A DNA stretch of 64,000 nucleotides from the NCBI RefSeq assembly GCF_020622065.1, contig NZ_JAHRYQ010000001.1, positions 1,426,001 through 1,490,000 of the forward strand, given 5' to 3'. Of the stretch, positions 7,906-17,626 are shown piece by piece. The stretch's first letter is position 1. Each line of letters opens with the position of its first letter. The DNA comes from Geothrix sp. Its GTDB lineage: Bacteria; Acidobacteriota; Holophagae; Holophagales; Holophagaceae. The notes under the pieces were generated by a model. The model saw only the letters and a list, made by a program, of their open reading frames with translations. It searched no databases and had not been told where the DNA came from. A program made the translations under genes and the position numbers.

Positions 7906-8658
7906 ATGAACCTGAATCCACTCCTCCCTTTCCTGATGGCCGGTGATCCCAGCCTGGAGGCTCTCCCAGCCCTTCTTTCGGAGGCCAAAACCCACGGCAT
8001 CGAGGCCCTCGAGCTGGGGCTGCCGCACTCGGATCCCATCGCGGACGGTCCCGTGCTCCAGGCCGCAGCCCAGCGCGCCATCGCCCGGGGCGCCACGCCC
8101 CTCCGGGTGCTCGAATCCCTCGCGGGAATCGCAGAAAGCCCGGATCTCATCCTCTTCACCTACCTGAATCCCCTGCTCCAACTCGGCGCGGATCGGCTGA
8201 AGGCGCTGTTGGCGCCCACGCCGGTGAAGGCGCTGCTGGTGGTGGACCTGCCCTTTGGCGAGGAGCCCGGATTCGAAGCGGATCTGCGCGCCGCGGGCTA
8301 TCCGATGGTGCCGCTGCTGGCACCCACCACGACCCTGGTCCGAGCCCGGCAGGTCCTGTCGGAACGGCCGGATCCCGGCCCCTCCGCACCCTTCGCCCAG
8401 CGGTTCGCCTATGTGGTGGCTCGCCTGGGCGTCACGGGGACGGGGCAGGGCACCGACCTGGCCCCCGTGCGTGAACGGCTGGCCCACTTGCTCGCGGCCA
8501 CGAGCCGTCCTCTCGCGGTGGGCTTCGGCCTCTCCGATCCCGCCAGCCTGGCGGCGGTGCGGAACATGGGCGCCACGCCTGTCGTCGGTTCGGCGCTCGT
8601 GCAGGCCCTCGACGCGGGCAAGTCCCTGTCGCAGGCCCTCGACGGCGGGCTCCGTTGA
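7906..8658 (+). CDS. trpA: tryptophan synthase alpha chain
   Basis: TrpA cleaves indole-3-glycerol phosphate to indole, which is passed to TrpB. The 250-aa product carries both catalytic acids in LELGLPHSDPIADGP, equivalent to Glu49 and Asp60 of E. coli. FTYLNPLLQLG, VVDLPFGE, the GVTGTGQG loop and VGFGLSDPAS follow. It is slightly shorter than the usual 260-270 residues, mainly at the N-terminus, which begins directly at the barrel (MNLNPLLPFLMAGDPS). It is the last gene of the operon. A 12-bp perfect palindrome, GATCTTAAGATC, lies two bases after its stop at 8660-8671. No clear T-run terminator follows. Confidence 0.93.
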   Translation: MNLNPLLPFLMAGDPSLEALPALLSEAKTHGIEALELGLPHSDPIADGPVLQAAAQRAIARGATPLRVLESLAGIAESPDLILFTYLNPLLQLGADRLKALLAPTPVKALLVVDLPFGEEPGFEADLRAAGYPMVPLLAPTTTLVRARQVLSERPDPGPSAPFAQRFAYVVARLGVTGTGQGTDLAPVRERLAHLLAATSRPLAVGFGLSDPASLAAVRNMGATPVVGSALVQALDAGKSLSQALDGGLR

Positions 8659-8811
8659 TGATCTTAAGATCGTGAATTAGCGGGTTTTCAGCCCACCCCC
8701 AGGATGGTTGCAAGGGCGTAACGATTTGGTATCGTGGTCAATCTTGCCCTTCAGAACCGGCTGGCAACAGCCACCCACCCCGGGAAGTCCGGGATTAGGA
8801 GCCATGCGCCC

Positions 8812-10311
8812 ATGACCCACCGCTCACGCCTCACCCTCACGGCTTTGACCCTCATCGCCGCCGGCGCCTTCGCTCCCCAGGCCCAGGCTTCCGGCTTCCA
8901 GCTCCGCGAGCAGAGCCCGAGCGCTCAGGGCAACGCCTTCGCGGGCATCAGCGCGGGGGGCAACGACATCAGCGCCCTCTTCTTCAACCCCGCGACGATG
9001 ACCCAGTTCGACGGCTGGCAGTTCTCCCTGGGCGGCACCTATGTCGGGTTGGATGTGAAGCTGCAGGACCTCTCGGCCAGCCGCACCCCGGCCCTGCTCG
9101 CGCTGGGCTTCCAGACGGCCCCGGTCACGGGCACCAGCCTGGGCCCGATCTCGGGCGCCTCGAGCCACGGGAACTCCGGGATCTCGGCCGTCCTGCCTGA
9201 ATTCAACATCATGTACAGCGTCAGCAAGGACCTGAAGGTGGGGCTTTCCCTGAATGTGCCCTTCGGCCTCACCACCGAGTACGACGCCAACTGGGCCGGC
9301 CGCTACCACGGCCTGAAGTCCGACCTGAAGACCATCGATGTCGCGCCGAGCCTGGCCTACCGGGTGAACGACCAGTTCTCCTTCGGCGTGGCCTTCGTGG
9401 CCCGCAAGGCTGATGCGGAACTGACCAACGCCGTGGACTACGGCACGGCCCTGGCCCTGAAGGTGGGGTCCGGCCTGGCGGCGGCGGGCATGTCCACCGT
9501 GTCTCCCGGCCCTGGCCAGAACAGCCCCGTGGCGAACATCGCGATGGGCGCTCCCAGCGCGGTCTTCGGGACGCCGGGTTACGCCATCCCCGGCGCCTGG
9601 GACGGCAAGGCCGGCCTGAAGGGCGATGGCTGGGGCTACGGCTGGAAGGCGGGCTTCACCTGGCAGCCGACCAAGGAGTTCCGCCTGGGCGGTGCCTACT
9701 CCGCCGCCATGACCATGACGCTCAAGGGGGATGCCTCCTTCGAGTTCCCCGGCAACCTGCCGCCCACGGACCTGGCTGCCCTGAACGGGGCCGGCCTCAA
9801 GAACGGCGGCGGACAGGCTGACCTCGCCCTCCCCGCCACGGCCTCGCTGGGCTTCGACTGGAAGGCGACCTCCGCCTTCTCCCTCCAGGGTGAAGTGGCC
9901 CAGAGCACCTGGTCCCGCTTCAAGGAACTCCGCGTGAAGTTCAACACCGGGGCCCCGGATTCCATCACGGACGAGAACTGGAAGGACACCTGGTTCTACT
10001 CTCTGGGCGGCACCTACAAGGTCAACCAGGACTGGACACTCCGCGCCGGCGTGGCCTTTGATCAGGGCGCCGTGGACGACAACCACCGCACCCCCCGCAT
10101 CCCCGACAACGACCGCAAGTGGCTCTCCCTCGGCGCGACCTACACCGTCTCCAAGAAGGTGGCCATCGATGTCGGCTACACCCACCTGTTCATCGGCGAC
10201 GCGAAGATCAACCTGACCGCGGCCGGCGACAACACGACCCGGGGCAGCCTCACCGGCACCATGAAGGCCACCATCGAGATCCTGGGCGCTCAGGTTCGGT
10301 ATTCCTTCTAG
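8812..10311 (+). CDS. FadL/OMPP1-type outer membrane porin
   Basis: The 499-aa protein begins with a clear signal peptide (MTHRSRLTLTALTLIAAGAF, cleavage after QAQA). The mature start SGFQLREQSPSAQGNAFAGISAGGND is the N-terminal hatch of the FadL/TodX family, followed by the NPA motif in FFNPATMTQ. Repeated aromatic-rich beta strands run through to a terminal VRYSF, a typical beta-barrel C-terminus for outer-membrane insertion. The family imports long-chain fatty acids or other hydrophobic compounds; the substrate here is unknown. AGGAG at 8797-8801 supports ATG 8812. A possible promoter is TTGCAA 8708-8713 with TATCGT 8730-8735 (weak). A strong hairpin follows the gene. Confidence 0.9.
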   Translation: MTHRSRLTLTALTLIAAGAFAPQAQASGFQLREQSPSAQGNAFAGISAGGNDISALFFNPATMTQFDGWQFSLGGTYVGLDVKLQDLSASRTPALLALGFQTAPVTGTSLGPISGASSHGNSGISAVLPEFNIMYSVSKDLKVGLSLNVPFGLTTEYDANWAGRYHGLKSDLKTIDVAPSLAYRVNDQFSFGVAFVARKADAELTNAVDYGTALALKVGSGLAAAGMSTVSPGPGQNSPVANIAMGAPSAVFGTPGYAIPGAWDGKAGLKGDGWGYGWKAGFTWQPTKEFRLGGAYSAAMTMTLKGDASFEFPGNLPPTDLAALNGAGLKNGGGQADLALPATASLGFDWKATSAFSLQGEVAQSTWSRFKELRVKFNTGAPDSITDENWKDTWFYSLGGTYKVNQDWTLRAGVAFDQGAVDDNHRTPRIPDNDRKWLSLGATYTVSKKVAIDVGYTHLFIGDAKINLTAAGDNTTRGSLTGTMKATIEILGAQVRYSF

Positions 10312-10325
10312 GCACCAGTCACCCC

Positions 10326-10359
10326 AGAGGAAGGGCCCGGTCTACCGGGCCCTTCCTCT
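10326..10359. terminator. 16-bp perfect hairpin between convergent genes
   Basis: AGAGGAAGGGCCCGGT (10326-10341) and its exact complement ACCGGGCCCTTCCTCT (10344-10359) are separated by two bases. The hairpin sits between the porin stop at 10311 and the stop of the convergent DUF2252 gene at 10362. There is no long T run on either side, so it may act as a bidirectional terminator or an mRNA 3'-end stabiliser. Confidence 0.75.
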
Positions 10360-10361
10360 GC

Positions 10362-11696
10362 CTAGATTCCCGTGACGGCCTGCAGATCTCCGGCCTGGAT
10401 GGCGCTCAGGAACCGCTCGTAGTCCCGGGTGGCCTGATCCGCGTAGTCCTTGGCGAAATCGGCCAGGGACTCATCCAGCTTGTCGGCATCGCCTAGATAG
10501 CCTGCGAGCATGGCTGCATCCCCGGTCCGGGCGTGGGCTTTGGCCAGGATGCCACCGCAGAGGGCCGCGTAGTCCCCGAGCGCCGGCCCCCCCAGCGCAG
10601 TCCCATCGATGCCCGCCTTGTGATCGGACCATTGCCGCACCAGGAAATCCTGGCCCCCGAACCGGGTCCAGCCGAGCAGGGGATCCACCCAGGTCTGCGA
10701 GCGGTGTTGGCCCAGCGCGACCCGCTGTCCCTGGTGGAGGCTGGGGGGCGTCTCCCGCAGGTGCGGGGCCCAGGCGGAAGGTTCTTCCGATTTGAGCTGG
10801 AGGAAGAGCGGGTCCTCCGAGTCGCGGCCCAGACAGAGCACCAACAGGCTTCTCAGGCCGATGCTGCCGGTGCCCACCACCCTGAAGACCGCATCCATCG
10901 GCGCGTAGCCTTCCAGCACCTGCCGGCGCCCGGGGAGCACAGTCTCCCGATAGGCCGGCAACCCCTCCCACAGCCCTTCCTGCTCGGCCGGATCGAGTGG
11001 GCGGGTCAGGGGTGGGCGGGCCTGGAACCGCCTGCCGCCCCGGCCGTCATCCATGGTGACTTTGGCCAGGAGCTTGTCGGGCGTATCCCGCCGGGCCTTG
11101 GCCAGGACCTCCTTCAGGACGCCTCCGCCGCCCTGGGGGGTCACTTCAAAACGGACCAGCTCCAGCCCCTTCATCTCCGCAAATCGGGCCATATGCTCGC
11201 GATAGGCCCGCACCAGCCCCTTGACTGCCTTGCTGGCCTCCGTCTCGGACTGGCCCGCTTCCCGACCGCCCAGCACAGTGCTGGCGCAAAGCCGCTTCAG
11301 ATCCCATTCCCAGGGACCAGGCATGGTTTCGTCAAAGTCATTGAGGTCGAAGACCAGGTGTCCGTCCGGGGCGGCATAGGCTCCCAGATTCAGCAGGTGG
11401 GCGTCCCCGCACATCTGAACTGTCATCCCGGTGGTGGGTCCGGAGGCGAGGTCACCGGCCATCAGCGCCACCGAACCCCGGAAGAAGGCAAAAGGGGATG
11501 CCGACATCCGTCCCCACTTGAGGGGCAGGAGGTCCGGAAGGCGGAGCTCATTGGCGGCCTTCAGCCGGGGGATGAGGTCTGGCCGGTCACCGGCTGCCTT
11601 CCAATGCCCCTGATCCGTTCGCGACAGCCGGTCCCGCAGCGCCTTGCCGGCGGAACGGCGTTCGGCGAGCGAGGGGCGGGGCGGCGGCATCGGCAT
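10362..11696 (-). CDS. DUF2252 family protein
   Basis: The 444-aa protein matches the DUF2252 family, a kinase-fold-like group of unknown function. Visible family segments are FAFFRGSVALMAGDLA, QMCGDAHLLNLGAYAAPDG, FDLNDFDETMPGPWEWDLKRLCAS, VGTGSIGLRSLLVL and DFLVRQWSDHKAG. The GDxHxxN and DFD arrangement resembles the catalytic loop and DFG region of aminoglycoside-phosphotransferase-like kinases, which suggests but does not prove phosphotransferase activity. The start is ATG 11696 (MPMPPPRPSL). The open frame continues upstream into the thiolase gene without homology. The neighbouring thiolase is on the same strand 44 bp upstream. Confidence 0.85.
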   Translation of the reverse strand: MPMPPPRPSLAERRSAGKALRDRLSRTDQGHWKAAGDRPDLIPRLKAANELRLPDLLPLKWGRMSASPFAFFRGSVALMAGDLASGPTTGMTVQMCGDAHLLNLGAYAAPDGHLVFDLNDFDETMPGPWEWDLKRLCASTVLGGREAGQSETEASKAVKGLVRAYREHMARFAEMKGLELVRFEVTPQGGGGVLKEVLAKARRDTPDKLLAKVTMDDGRGGRRFQARPPLTRPLDPAEQEGLWEGLPAYRETVLPGRRQVLEGYAPMDAVFRVVGTGSIGLRSLLVLCLGRDSEDPLFLQLKSEEPSAWAPHLRETPPSLHQGQRVALGQHRSQTWVDPLLGWTRFGGQDFLVRQWSDHKAGIDGTALGGPALGDYAALCGGILAKAHARTGDAAMLAGYLGDADKLDESLADFAKDYADQATRDYERFLSAIQAGDLQAVTGI

Positions 11697-11740
11697 GGCT
11701 GTCTCTCGGGTGCCCCGACTGGGGCCCAGCTGGGGCGGGG

Positions 11741-12913
<1,173 letters not shown>

Positions 12914-12928
12914 GGGGACTCCGGAAAT

Positions 12929-12952
12929 TCAGATGCTCAGATGTTCAGATAA
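12929..12952. repeat. three tandem 8-bp units upstream of the thiolase
   Basis: TCAGATGC, TCAGATGT and TCAGATAA lie head to tail, sharing the core TCAGAT. The array is between the thiolase start codon and the divIVA-like stop, 16 bp from the thiolase ATG. A copy-number change would alter only the leader, not a reading frame. Its function is unknown. Confidence 0.6.
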
Positions 12953-12959
12953 TCGGGAC

Positions 12960-13508
12960 TCAGGGGGCGGGATTGGGCCGGCGGGGGGGCAGGGCGGGCT
13001 CGTCCAGCGCGGTGAGGTCGAGGTTCTCAAGGTTCAAAGTCGGGGGCGCGGGCACATACATGTCCGGCGCCTCCTCCTGGATGTGGCGCCGCGTGCGGTC
13101 CATGAGGGCCTCCAGCTCCCGGAAGAAGCGGATGCGCTCCATCTTGAGGTTGCGGAGCTGCACCTCCATCTCGACCACATGCTGCTGGGCCTCGCGGATG
13201 ATCTCCTCCGCCTTGAACTGGGCCTCGCGGATGATCAGTTCCTTCTCCCGGCTGGCACCGTCCAGCACATCCTCGCGGGTGCGCTGTGCCTGGAGCAGGG
13301 TCTCGCGGAAGATGCGGTCCTGGTCCTGGTACTGCCGCAGCCGCTCGCGGCTGTCGAGGATCTCCTCCTTCAGCTTCTGGTTCTCCGCCAGCACCTCCTC
13401 CCACTCGGCGGCCACCTCGTGGAGGAAGGAACGGACCTCGGATTCCTCGAGGCCGCGGAAGACCTTCTCGAATTCCCGGCGCTGGATGTCGAGGGGGGTG
13501 TACTTCAT
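12960..13508 (-). CDS. DivIVA-domain coiled-coil protein
   Basis: The 182-aa protein begins MKYTPLDIQRREFEKVFRG, which matches the conserved N-terminal DivIVA segment (TPLDIxxxxFxxxxxGY-like) that recognises curved membrane. A long charged coiled coil rich in E, R, K and Q follows from about residue 35 to 145. The C-terminal 35 residues are proline-rich and probably disordered. DivIVA-type proteins organise cell poles and septa and often sit beside yggT, as here, where yggT lies 9 bp upstream in the same operon. In Gram-negatives the precise role is less clear. Confidence 0.88.
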   Translation of the reverse strand: MKYTPLDIQRREFEKVFRGLEESEVRSFLHEVAAEWEEVLAENQKLKEEILDSRERLRQYQDQDRIFRETLLQAQRTREDVLDGASREKELIIREAQFKAEEIIREAQQHVVEMEVQLRNLKMERIRFFRELEALMDRTRRHIQEEAPDMYVPAPPTLNLENLDLTALDEPALPPRRPNPAP

Positions 13509-13517
13509 GACACGCTC

Positions 13518-13775
13518 CTAGGAGGCCAGGGCCCGCAGAAAGACTCTCTGGATGACGCCGAGCAGCAGCACGGCGACGAGGATGTCGAAGCTGAACCCCC
13601 CGATGCTCGGCACGATGGCCCGGATGGGGTGGAGGATCGGGTCGGTGATCGCATGCAGAAGACGGATCCAGCGGTTTCCGGGGTCGATCGGGAACCAGGA
13701 CAGGATGGCCACCGCCAACAGCAGATAGATCAGGACATCCAGGGCGTAGTAGGCGATGGCGAAGAGAAGAGGCAT
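13518..13775 (-). CDS. YggT family membrane protein
   Basis: The 85-aa product has two hydrophobic helices, about residues 3-28 and 60-82, flanking the conserved segment SWFPIDPGNRWIRLLHAITDPILHPIRAIVP. That core (P-x-N ... TDPxLxPxRxxxP) is diagnostic of YggT. The family is an inner-membrane protein linked to cell division and osmotic stress. Placement directly before the DivIVA gene is a widespread arrangement and supports both calls. Confidence 0.9.
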   Translation of the reverse strand: MPLLFAIAYYALDVLIYLLLAVAILSWFPIDPGNRWIRLLHAITDPILHPIRAIVPSIGGFSFDILVAVLLLGVIQRVFLRALAS

Positions 13776-13824
13776 GGGCAGGATCCTGGGAACACCCCAT
13801 CATAGCTGGGAGTGAGGATCTTCC

Positions 13825-14934
13825 ATGCGCATCGGCATCTCCTGCTACAGCACCTTCGGCGGCTCGGGCGTCGTGGCCACGGAGGTGGGCAAGGCCCTCG
13901 CCGCCCGGGGCCACGAGGTGCACATCCTCAGCCCCAGCGTGCCGCCGCGCCTGGTGGGCTTCGAGGACCGCATCAATTTTCATGAGGTCCGGGCCACCAC
14001 CTATCCCCTCTTCGAGGACGCCCCCTATTCCATCGCCCTGGGCTCCAAGATGGCGGATGTGGCCGAGCATCACGGCCTGGAGATCATCCACGCGCACTAC
14101 GCCATCCCCCACGCCATGGCCGCCCTGCTGGCCCGCATGGCCATCCCGAGCCTGAAGGTCGTGACCACCCTCCACGGCACGGACATCACTGTGGTGGGCA
14201 GCGACCCCAGCTACCTCCCCATGGTGAAGATGGCCATCCGGGAAAGTGATGGCGTGACTGCCGTTTCAGAGTATCTGCGGGATGAGACCTACCGGACCTT
14301 CGGGGGGGGTCGCGACATCGATGTCATCGGCAACTTCGTGGAACCCCCCGGCCAGGAGCGCCCGGACTGCCGAGCCTGGCTGGCTCCCAGGGCCACCGCG
14401 GTGCTGACGCACATCTCCAATTTCAGGCCCGTGAAGCGCGTGATGGATGTGCTGAAGGTGTTTGAGCTGGTGCGCAAGGAGGTTCCCGTCCGCCTGGTGA
14501 TGGTGGGCGACGGACCGGATCGGGTGGAGGCCGAGGCCTATTGCCGCGACCGCGGGTTCGCCGCCGAGGTCCGGTTCACGGGCAAACAGCTGGACATCGG
14601 CACCGTACTGGCCTGTTCCGACCTCTTCCTGTTGCCCAGCGCCACCGAGAGCTTTGGATTGGCGGCCCTGGAGGCCATGGGTCACCGGGTGCCGGTCATC
14701 GCCAGCCGCGTGGGGGGCCTGCCCGAGGTGGTGCGCCACGGCATCGACGGCTACCTGGAGCCCATGGGTGATGTGGAGGCCATGGCAGCCGACGCGGTGA
14801 CCCTGCTGCGCGACGAGGACCTGCGGCTCACCATGGGCGATGCCGCGCGCGAGCGGGCGCTCGGCACCTTCGCGGAAGGCCCCATCGTGGATCAGTACGA
14901 GGCGTTGTACCGGCGGGTACTGGGCAAAGACTGA
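13825..14934 (+). CDS. bshA: N-acetyl-alpha-D-glucosaminyl L-malate synthase (bacillithiol synthesis)
   Basis: The 369-aa GT4 glycosyltransferase opens MRIGISCYSTFGGSGVVATEVG, the characteristic BshA start. IIHAHYAIPHAMAA and TLHGTDITVVGSDPSY follow, then the UDP-sugar site E-x7-E in ATESFGLAALEAMGHRVPVIAS. BshA joins GlcNAc from UDP-GlcNAc to L-malate, the first step of bacillithiol synthesis. Length is normal for the family. No bshB or bshC was seen in the window. It is transcribed divergently from yggT, with 49 bp between the starts. Confidence 0.9.
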   Translation: MRIGISCYSTFGGSGVVATEVGKALAARGHEVHILSPSVPPRLVGFEDRINFHEVRATTYPLFEDAPYSIALGSKMADVAEHHGLEIIHAHYAIPHAMAALLARMAIPSLKVVTTLHGTDITVVGSDPSYLPMVKMAIRESDGVTAVSEYLRDETYRTFGGGRDIDVIGNFVEPPGQERPDCRAWLAPRATAVLTHISNFRPVKRVMDVLKVFELVRKEVPVRLVMVGDGPDRVEAEAYCRDRGFAAEVRFTGKQLDIGTVLACSDLFLLPSATESFGLAALEAMGHRVPVIASRVGGLPEVVRHGIDGYLEPMGDVEAMAADAVTLLRDEDLRLTMGDAARERALGTFAEGPIVDQYEALYRRVLGKD

Positions 14935-14994
14935 CGAGTCAGTTCAGCCTCAGAGGCGGAGGCTCCGATATAGCGGCAACTGCAGGAGTGGTGA

Positions 14995-17541
14995 ATGGTC
15001 TGGTTTCGGGTCGCCCTGGTGGGCCTGCTGGGAATCTTCGGCATGGCCGCGGAGGGATGGCATCGCCCCTTCACCCTGCTCGGTCCGGATCAGGGGCTTC
15101 CCTCGGGGGCCATCACGAGCCTGGCCCAGGATTCGGATGGATTCATCTGGGTGGGGACGGAAAGCGCGCTCCTCCGCTACGACGGGGCTCATTGCCGGGC
15201 CTGGGGACGGGAAGACGGATTGCCGTCGAGCTTCATCCATCGCGTCCTGCCCGCCGATGGCGGGGGGGTCTGGGTTTCCACCCTGCGCGGCCTGGCCCGC
15301 TTTCGGGCCGGGCGCATCGAACGGGCCCAGTTCGACGGCCAAGCCGAATCGCTGCCCGCCAATGTCCTTGAGCTGGACCGGGAGGGCCGCCTCTGGGTCC
15401 TGACTTCGGCGGGCCTGTTCGTGCAGAAGGAGGGGCTCCGATTCCAGCGCCGTTCCGAACGGCCCTCGGGCCGGGCCTTCACCCTGGGGGCGGGATCCGG
15501 CGGCGTGATGCACCTGGGCTCCGAGGAAGGCATCGAGACCTTCCTGCCGGATGGTTCAAGCCGCCGCTGGAGTCCTGCCCAGGGCCTTCCCGCCGACGGC
15601 GTCTCGGCCGTGGCGGAGGACGGGGCCGGCCGCCTCTGGGCTGGCTCCGGCCGCAACCTGGCCATGAAAGCGCCGGGCGGGGATCGCTTCACCGACCAGT
15701 CCTCGCGTCTGGGGGGCAGCCTGTCGCCCAACAGCGTGCCCTTCAGGGATGCGGACGGCTCGGTCTGGCTCCCCACGCAGGCCGGTGCCCTGCATCTGGC
15801 CGGAGAGAAGACCGAGCAGGTCGACTCGGGCAACGGGCTCCCCTTCCGCTGGGTCCGCACGGTCTTCCGGGACCGGGAGGGCACGCTCTGGGTTCTGGGA
15901 ACGGCCCTGGCCCGCCTTCAGGGCGGGGGCCGCGTCTGGAACCACTCCCTGGCCTCGGGAACCTCGGGCGAAGTGGTCTGGTCCATCATCCGGGACTCCA
16001 AGGGCACCTTGCTGGCAGCCACCGATGACGGGGCGATCCGGGTGGAGGCCGCGGGCCTGAGCCGGATCCGGGGCACCGAGGGACACCGCATCAAGGGGCT
16101 GACCACCGATCCGACGGGAACCCTCTGGATGGTCAGCACCATCGGCCCCACCCTCTGGCTGCGTCCGGGCAGCCAGAAGACGGAAGTGGCTCCGCTCGGG
16201 GACTTCGGCTTCGGCGTCAACAGCGTGATGAAGGATTCCAGGGGCGCCCTCTGGCTGGGCCACGCACGATACGGCATCCTCCGCTGGGATGCCGGCGCCC
16301 GTCGGCTCGTTCAGGAGGTCGCTCCCAACACCCAGGGCGCCCTGGGCGTGTTCCGCATCCGGGAAGACGCGCAGGGCCGGCTTTGGGCCGCCACGACGGC
16401 GGGGCTCTACCTGCGGAGCGCCCAGGGATCCTGGCGGCTCTTCAACGAGCAGGACGGCCTGCTCCCCTATGGCCTCTACGGCATGGCTTTCCTGCCGGAC
16501 GGCAGCGCCTGGGTGCACTACCAGGAACCCCAGGGACTGACCCGGATCCGCATCGACGGCAGCCACCTGACGGTGCTGGAACAGCGTGTGAAGGGGCAGG
16601 GCCTCCATTCGAACCTGGTCTATGCCGTCGAAGTGGATGAACGGGACCGGACCTGGGCCTCGACGGATCTGGGGCTGGACCGCCTGGATCCGCCCCTGCA
16701 CATCGGTCGCAGAGAGGGCATGGTCAGCGAGGACTGCGCCATCCAGGCCCTGCTCGCCGAGGGGGGCCGCATCTGGGTGGGCACGGCCGCCGGCCTGGTC
16801 CGCTACGAAGCGGGCGAGGCCGATCCGCTCCTGGCGCCTCCCCAGGCCCACATTCTCGAGATGGCCTTCGGGCCCCGACGGCTGGAGCCCCCCTTCGACC
16901 GGCTTACGCCGCTGCCCCATCAGGAGGCCACCGTGACCTTCCGCGTGGGGGCGCCCTCCTACCTGGGCGAAGGCCGGGCACGCCTCCAGGTCCGCCTGCT
17001 GGGACTGGAGGATGCTTGGCGCGATGTGGAAGCCCCTCTGGTGAGATACCCCGCGCTTCCCGGCGGGCGCTACCGGCTGGAGACCCGCGCATCCGACGGG
17101 GAAGGGGCGTTCGGCCCAGTCGCCGCCCTGGACTTCCAGGTCCGCCCCCCGTGGTGGCGCACCTGGTGGGCCACCGGTCTCGCCACGCTGGCCGTCCTGG
17201 GCCTGGGCCGGGTCGTCCTGCGCCTGCGCCTCGCCGCCTTGGCTCGCAGCAAGGCCGAGTTGGAAGCCCTCGTGGCCGAACGGACTGAAGAACTGCAGCA
17301 CCGGAATGAGGAACTGTCCTCCGCCCTGGGCAATGTCAAGCAGCTCTCGGGCCTTCTCCCCATCTGCTCCACCTGCAAGAAGATCCGGGACGACCAGGGC
17401 TACTGGAACCAGCTGGAACACTACATCAGCGAACACTCCGAAGTCGGGTTCTCCCACGGCATCTGCCCGGATTGCGTGGAAACCATGTTTCCGAAGCGGG
17501 CCAAGGGAGGTCAGGCCCCGGAAGCGGATCCGAAGGGCTGA
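14995..17541 (+). CDS. Reg_prop beta-propeller sensor with Y_Y_Y domain and C-terminal CxxC module
   Basis: The 848-aa protein starts with a signal/anchor segment (MVWFRVALVGLLGIFGMAAE). About a dozen two-component-regulator propeller repeats follow to residue 620 (patterns such as GFIWVGTESALLRYDG and GRLWAATTAGLYLR). A Y_Y_Y-like beta domain covers about 625-715 and a transmembrane helix about 720-745 (WWATGLATLAVLGLGRVVL). Next is a coiled coil (LEALVAERTEELQHRNEELSS). There is no histidine kinase, GGDEF or HTH output. Instead the end is LPICSTCKKIRDDQGYWNQL ... GICPDCVETMFP, with two CxxC pairs that could bind a metal. The role of that module is unknown to me. SD GCAGGAG precedes the ATG. 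Confidence 0.85.
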   Translation: MVWFRVALVGLLGIFGMAAEGWHRPFTLLGPDQGLPSGAITSLAQDSDGFIWVGTESALLRYDGAHCRAWGREDGLPSSFIHRVLPADGGGVWVSTLRGLARFRAGRIERAQFDGQAESLPANVLELDREGRLWVLTSAGLFVQKEGLRFQRRSERPSGRAFTLGAGSGGVMHLGSEEGIETFLPDGSSRRWSPAQGLPADGVSAVAEDGAGRLWAGSGRNLAMKAPGGDRFTDQSSRLGGSLSPNSVPFRDADGSVWLPTQAGALHLAGEKTEQVDSGNGLPFRWVRTVFRDREGTLWVLGTALARLQGGGRVWNHSLASGTSGEVVWSIIRDSKGTLLAATDDGAIRVEAAGLSRIRGTEGHRIKGLTTDPTGTLWMVSTIGPTLWLRPGSQKTEVAPLGDFGFGVNSVMKDSRGALWLGHARYGILRWDAGARRLVQEVAPNTQGALGVFRIREDAQGRLWAATTAGLYLRSAQGSWRLFNEQDGLLPYGLYGMAFLPDGSAWVHYQEPQGLTRIRIDGSHLTVLEQRVKGQGLHSNLVYAVEVDERDRTWASTDLGLDRLDPPLHIGRREGMVSEDCAIQALLAEGGRIWVGTAAGLVRYEAGEADPLLAPPQAHILEMAFGPRRLEPPFDRLTPLPHQEATVTFRVGAPSYLGEGRARLQVRLLGLEDAWRDVEAPLVRYPALPGGRYRLETRASDGEGAFGPVAALDFQVRPPWWRTWWATGLATLAVLGLGRVVLRLRLAALARSKAELEALVAERTEELQHRNEELSSALGNVKQLSGLLPICSTCKKIRDDQGYWNQLEHYISEHSEVGFSHGICPDCVETMFPKRAKGGQAPEADPKG

Positions 17542-17626
17542 TGTCCTCCCACCGGGGAAATACCCGGGCGGTGGCGGGGACCGGAACCTATTGTGGGGGT
17601 GGAGCGCTTCGGCTCGAGGAGGCTCC

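Noticed and set aside
8660-8671. GATCTTAAGATC palindrome after trpA as a regulator site
   Set aside because: A 12-bp palindrome alone, with no regulator gene or second copy nearby, is too weak to call.
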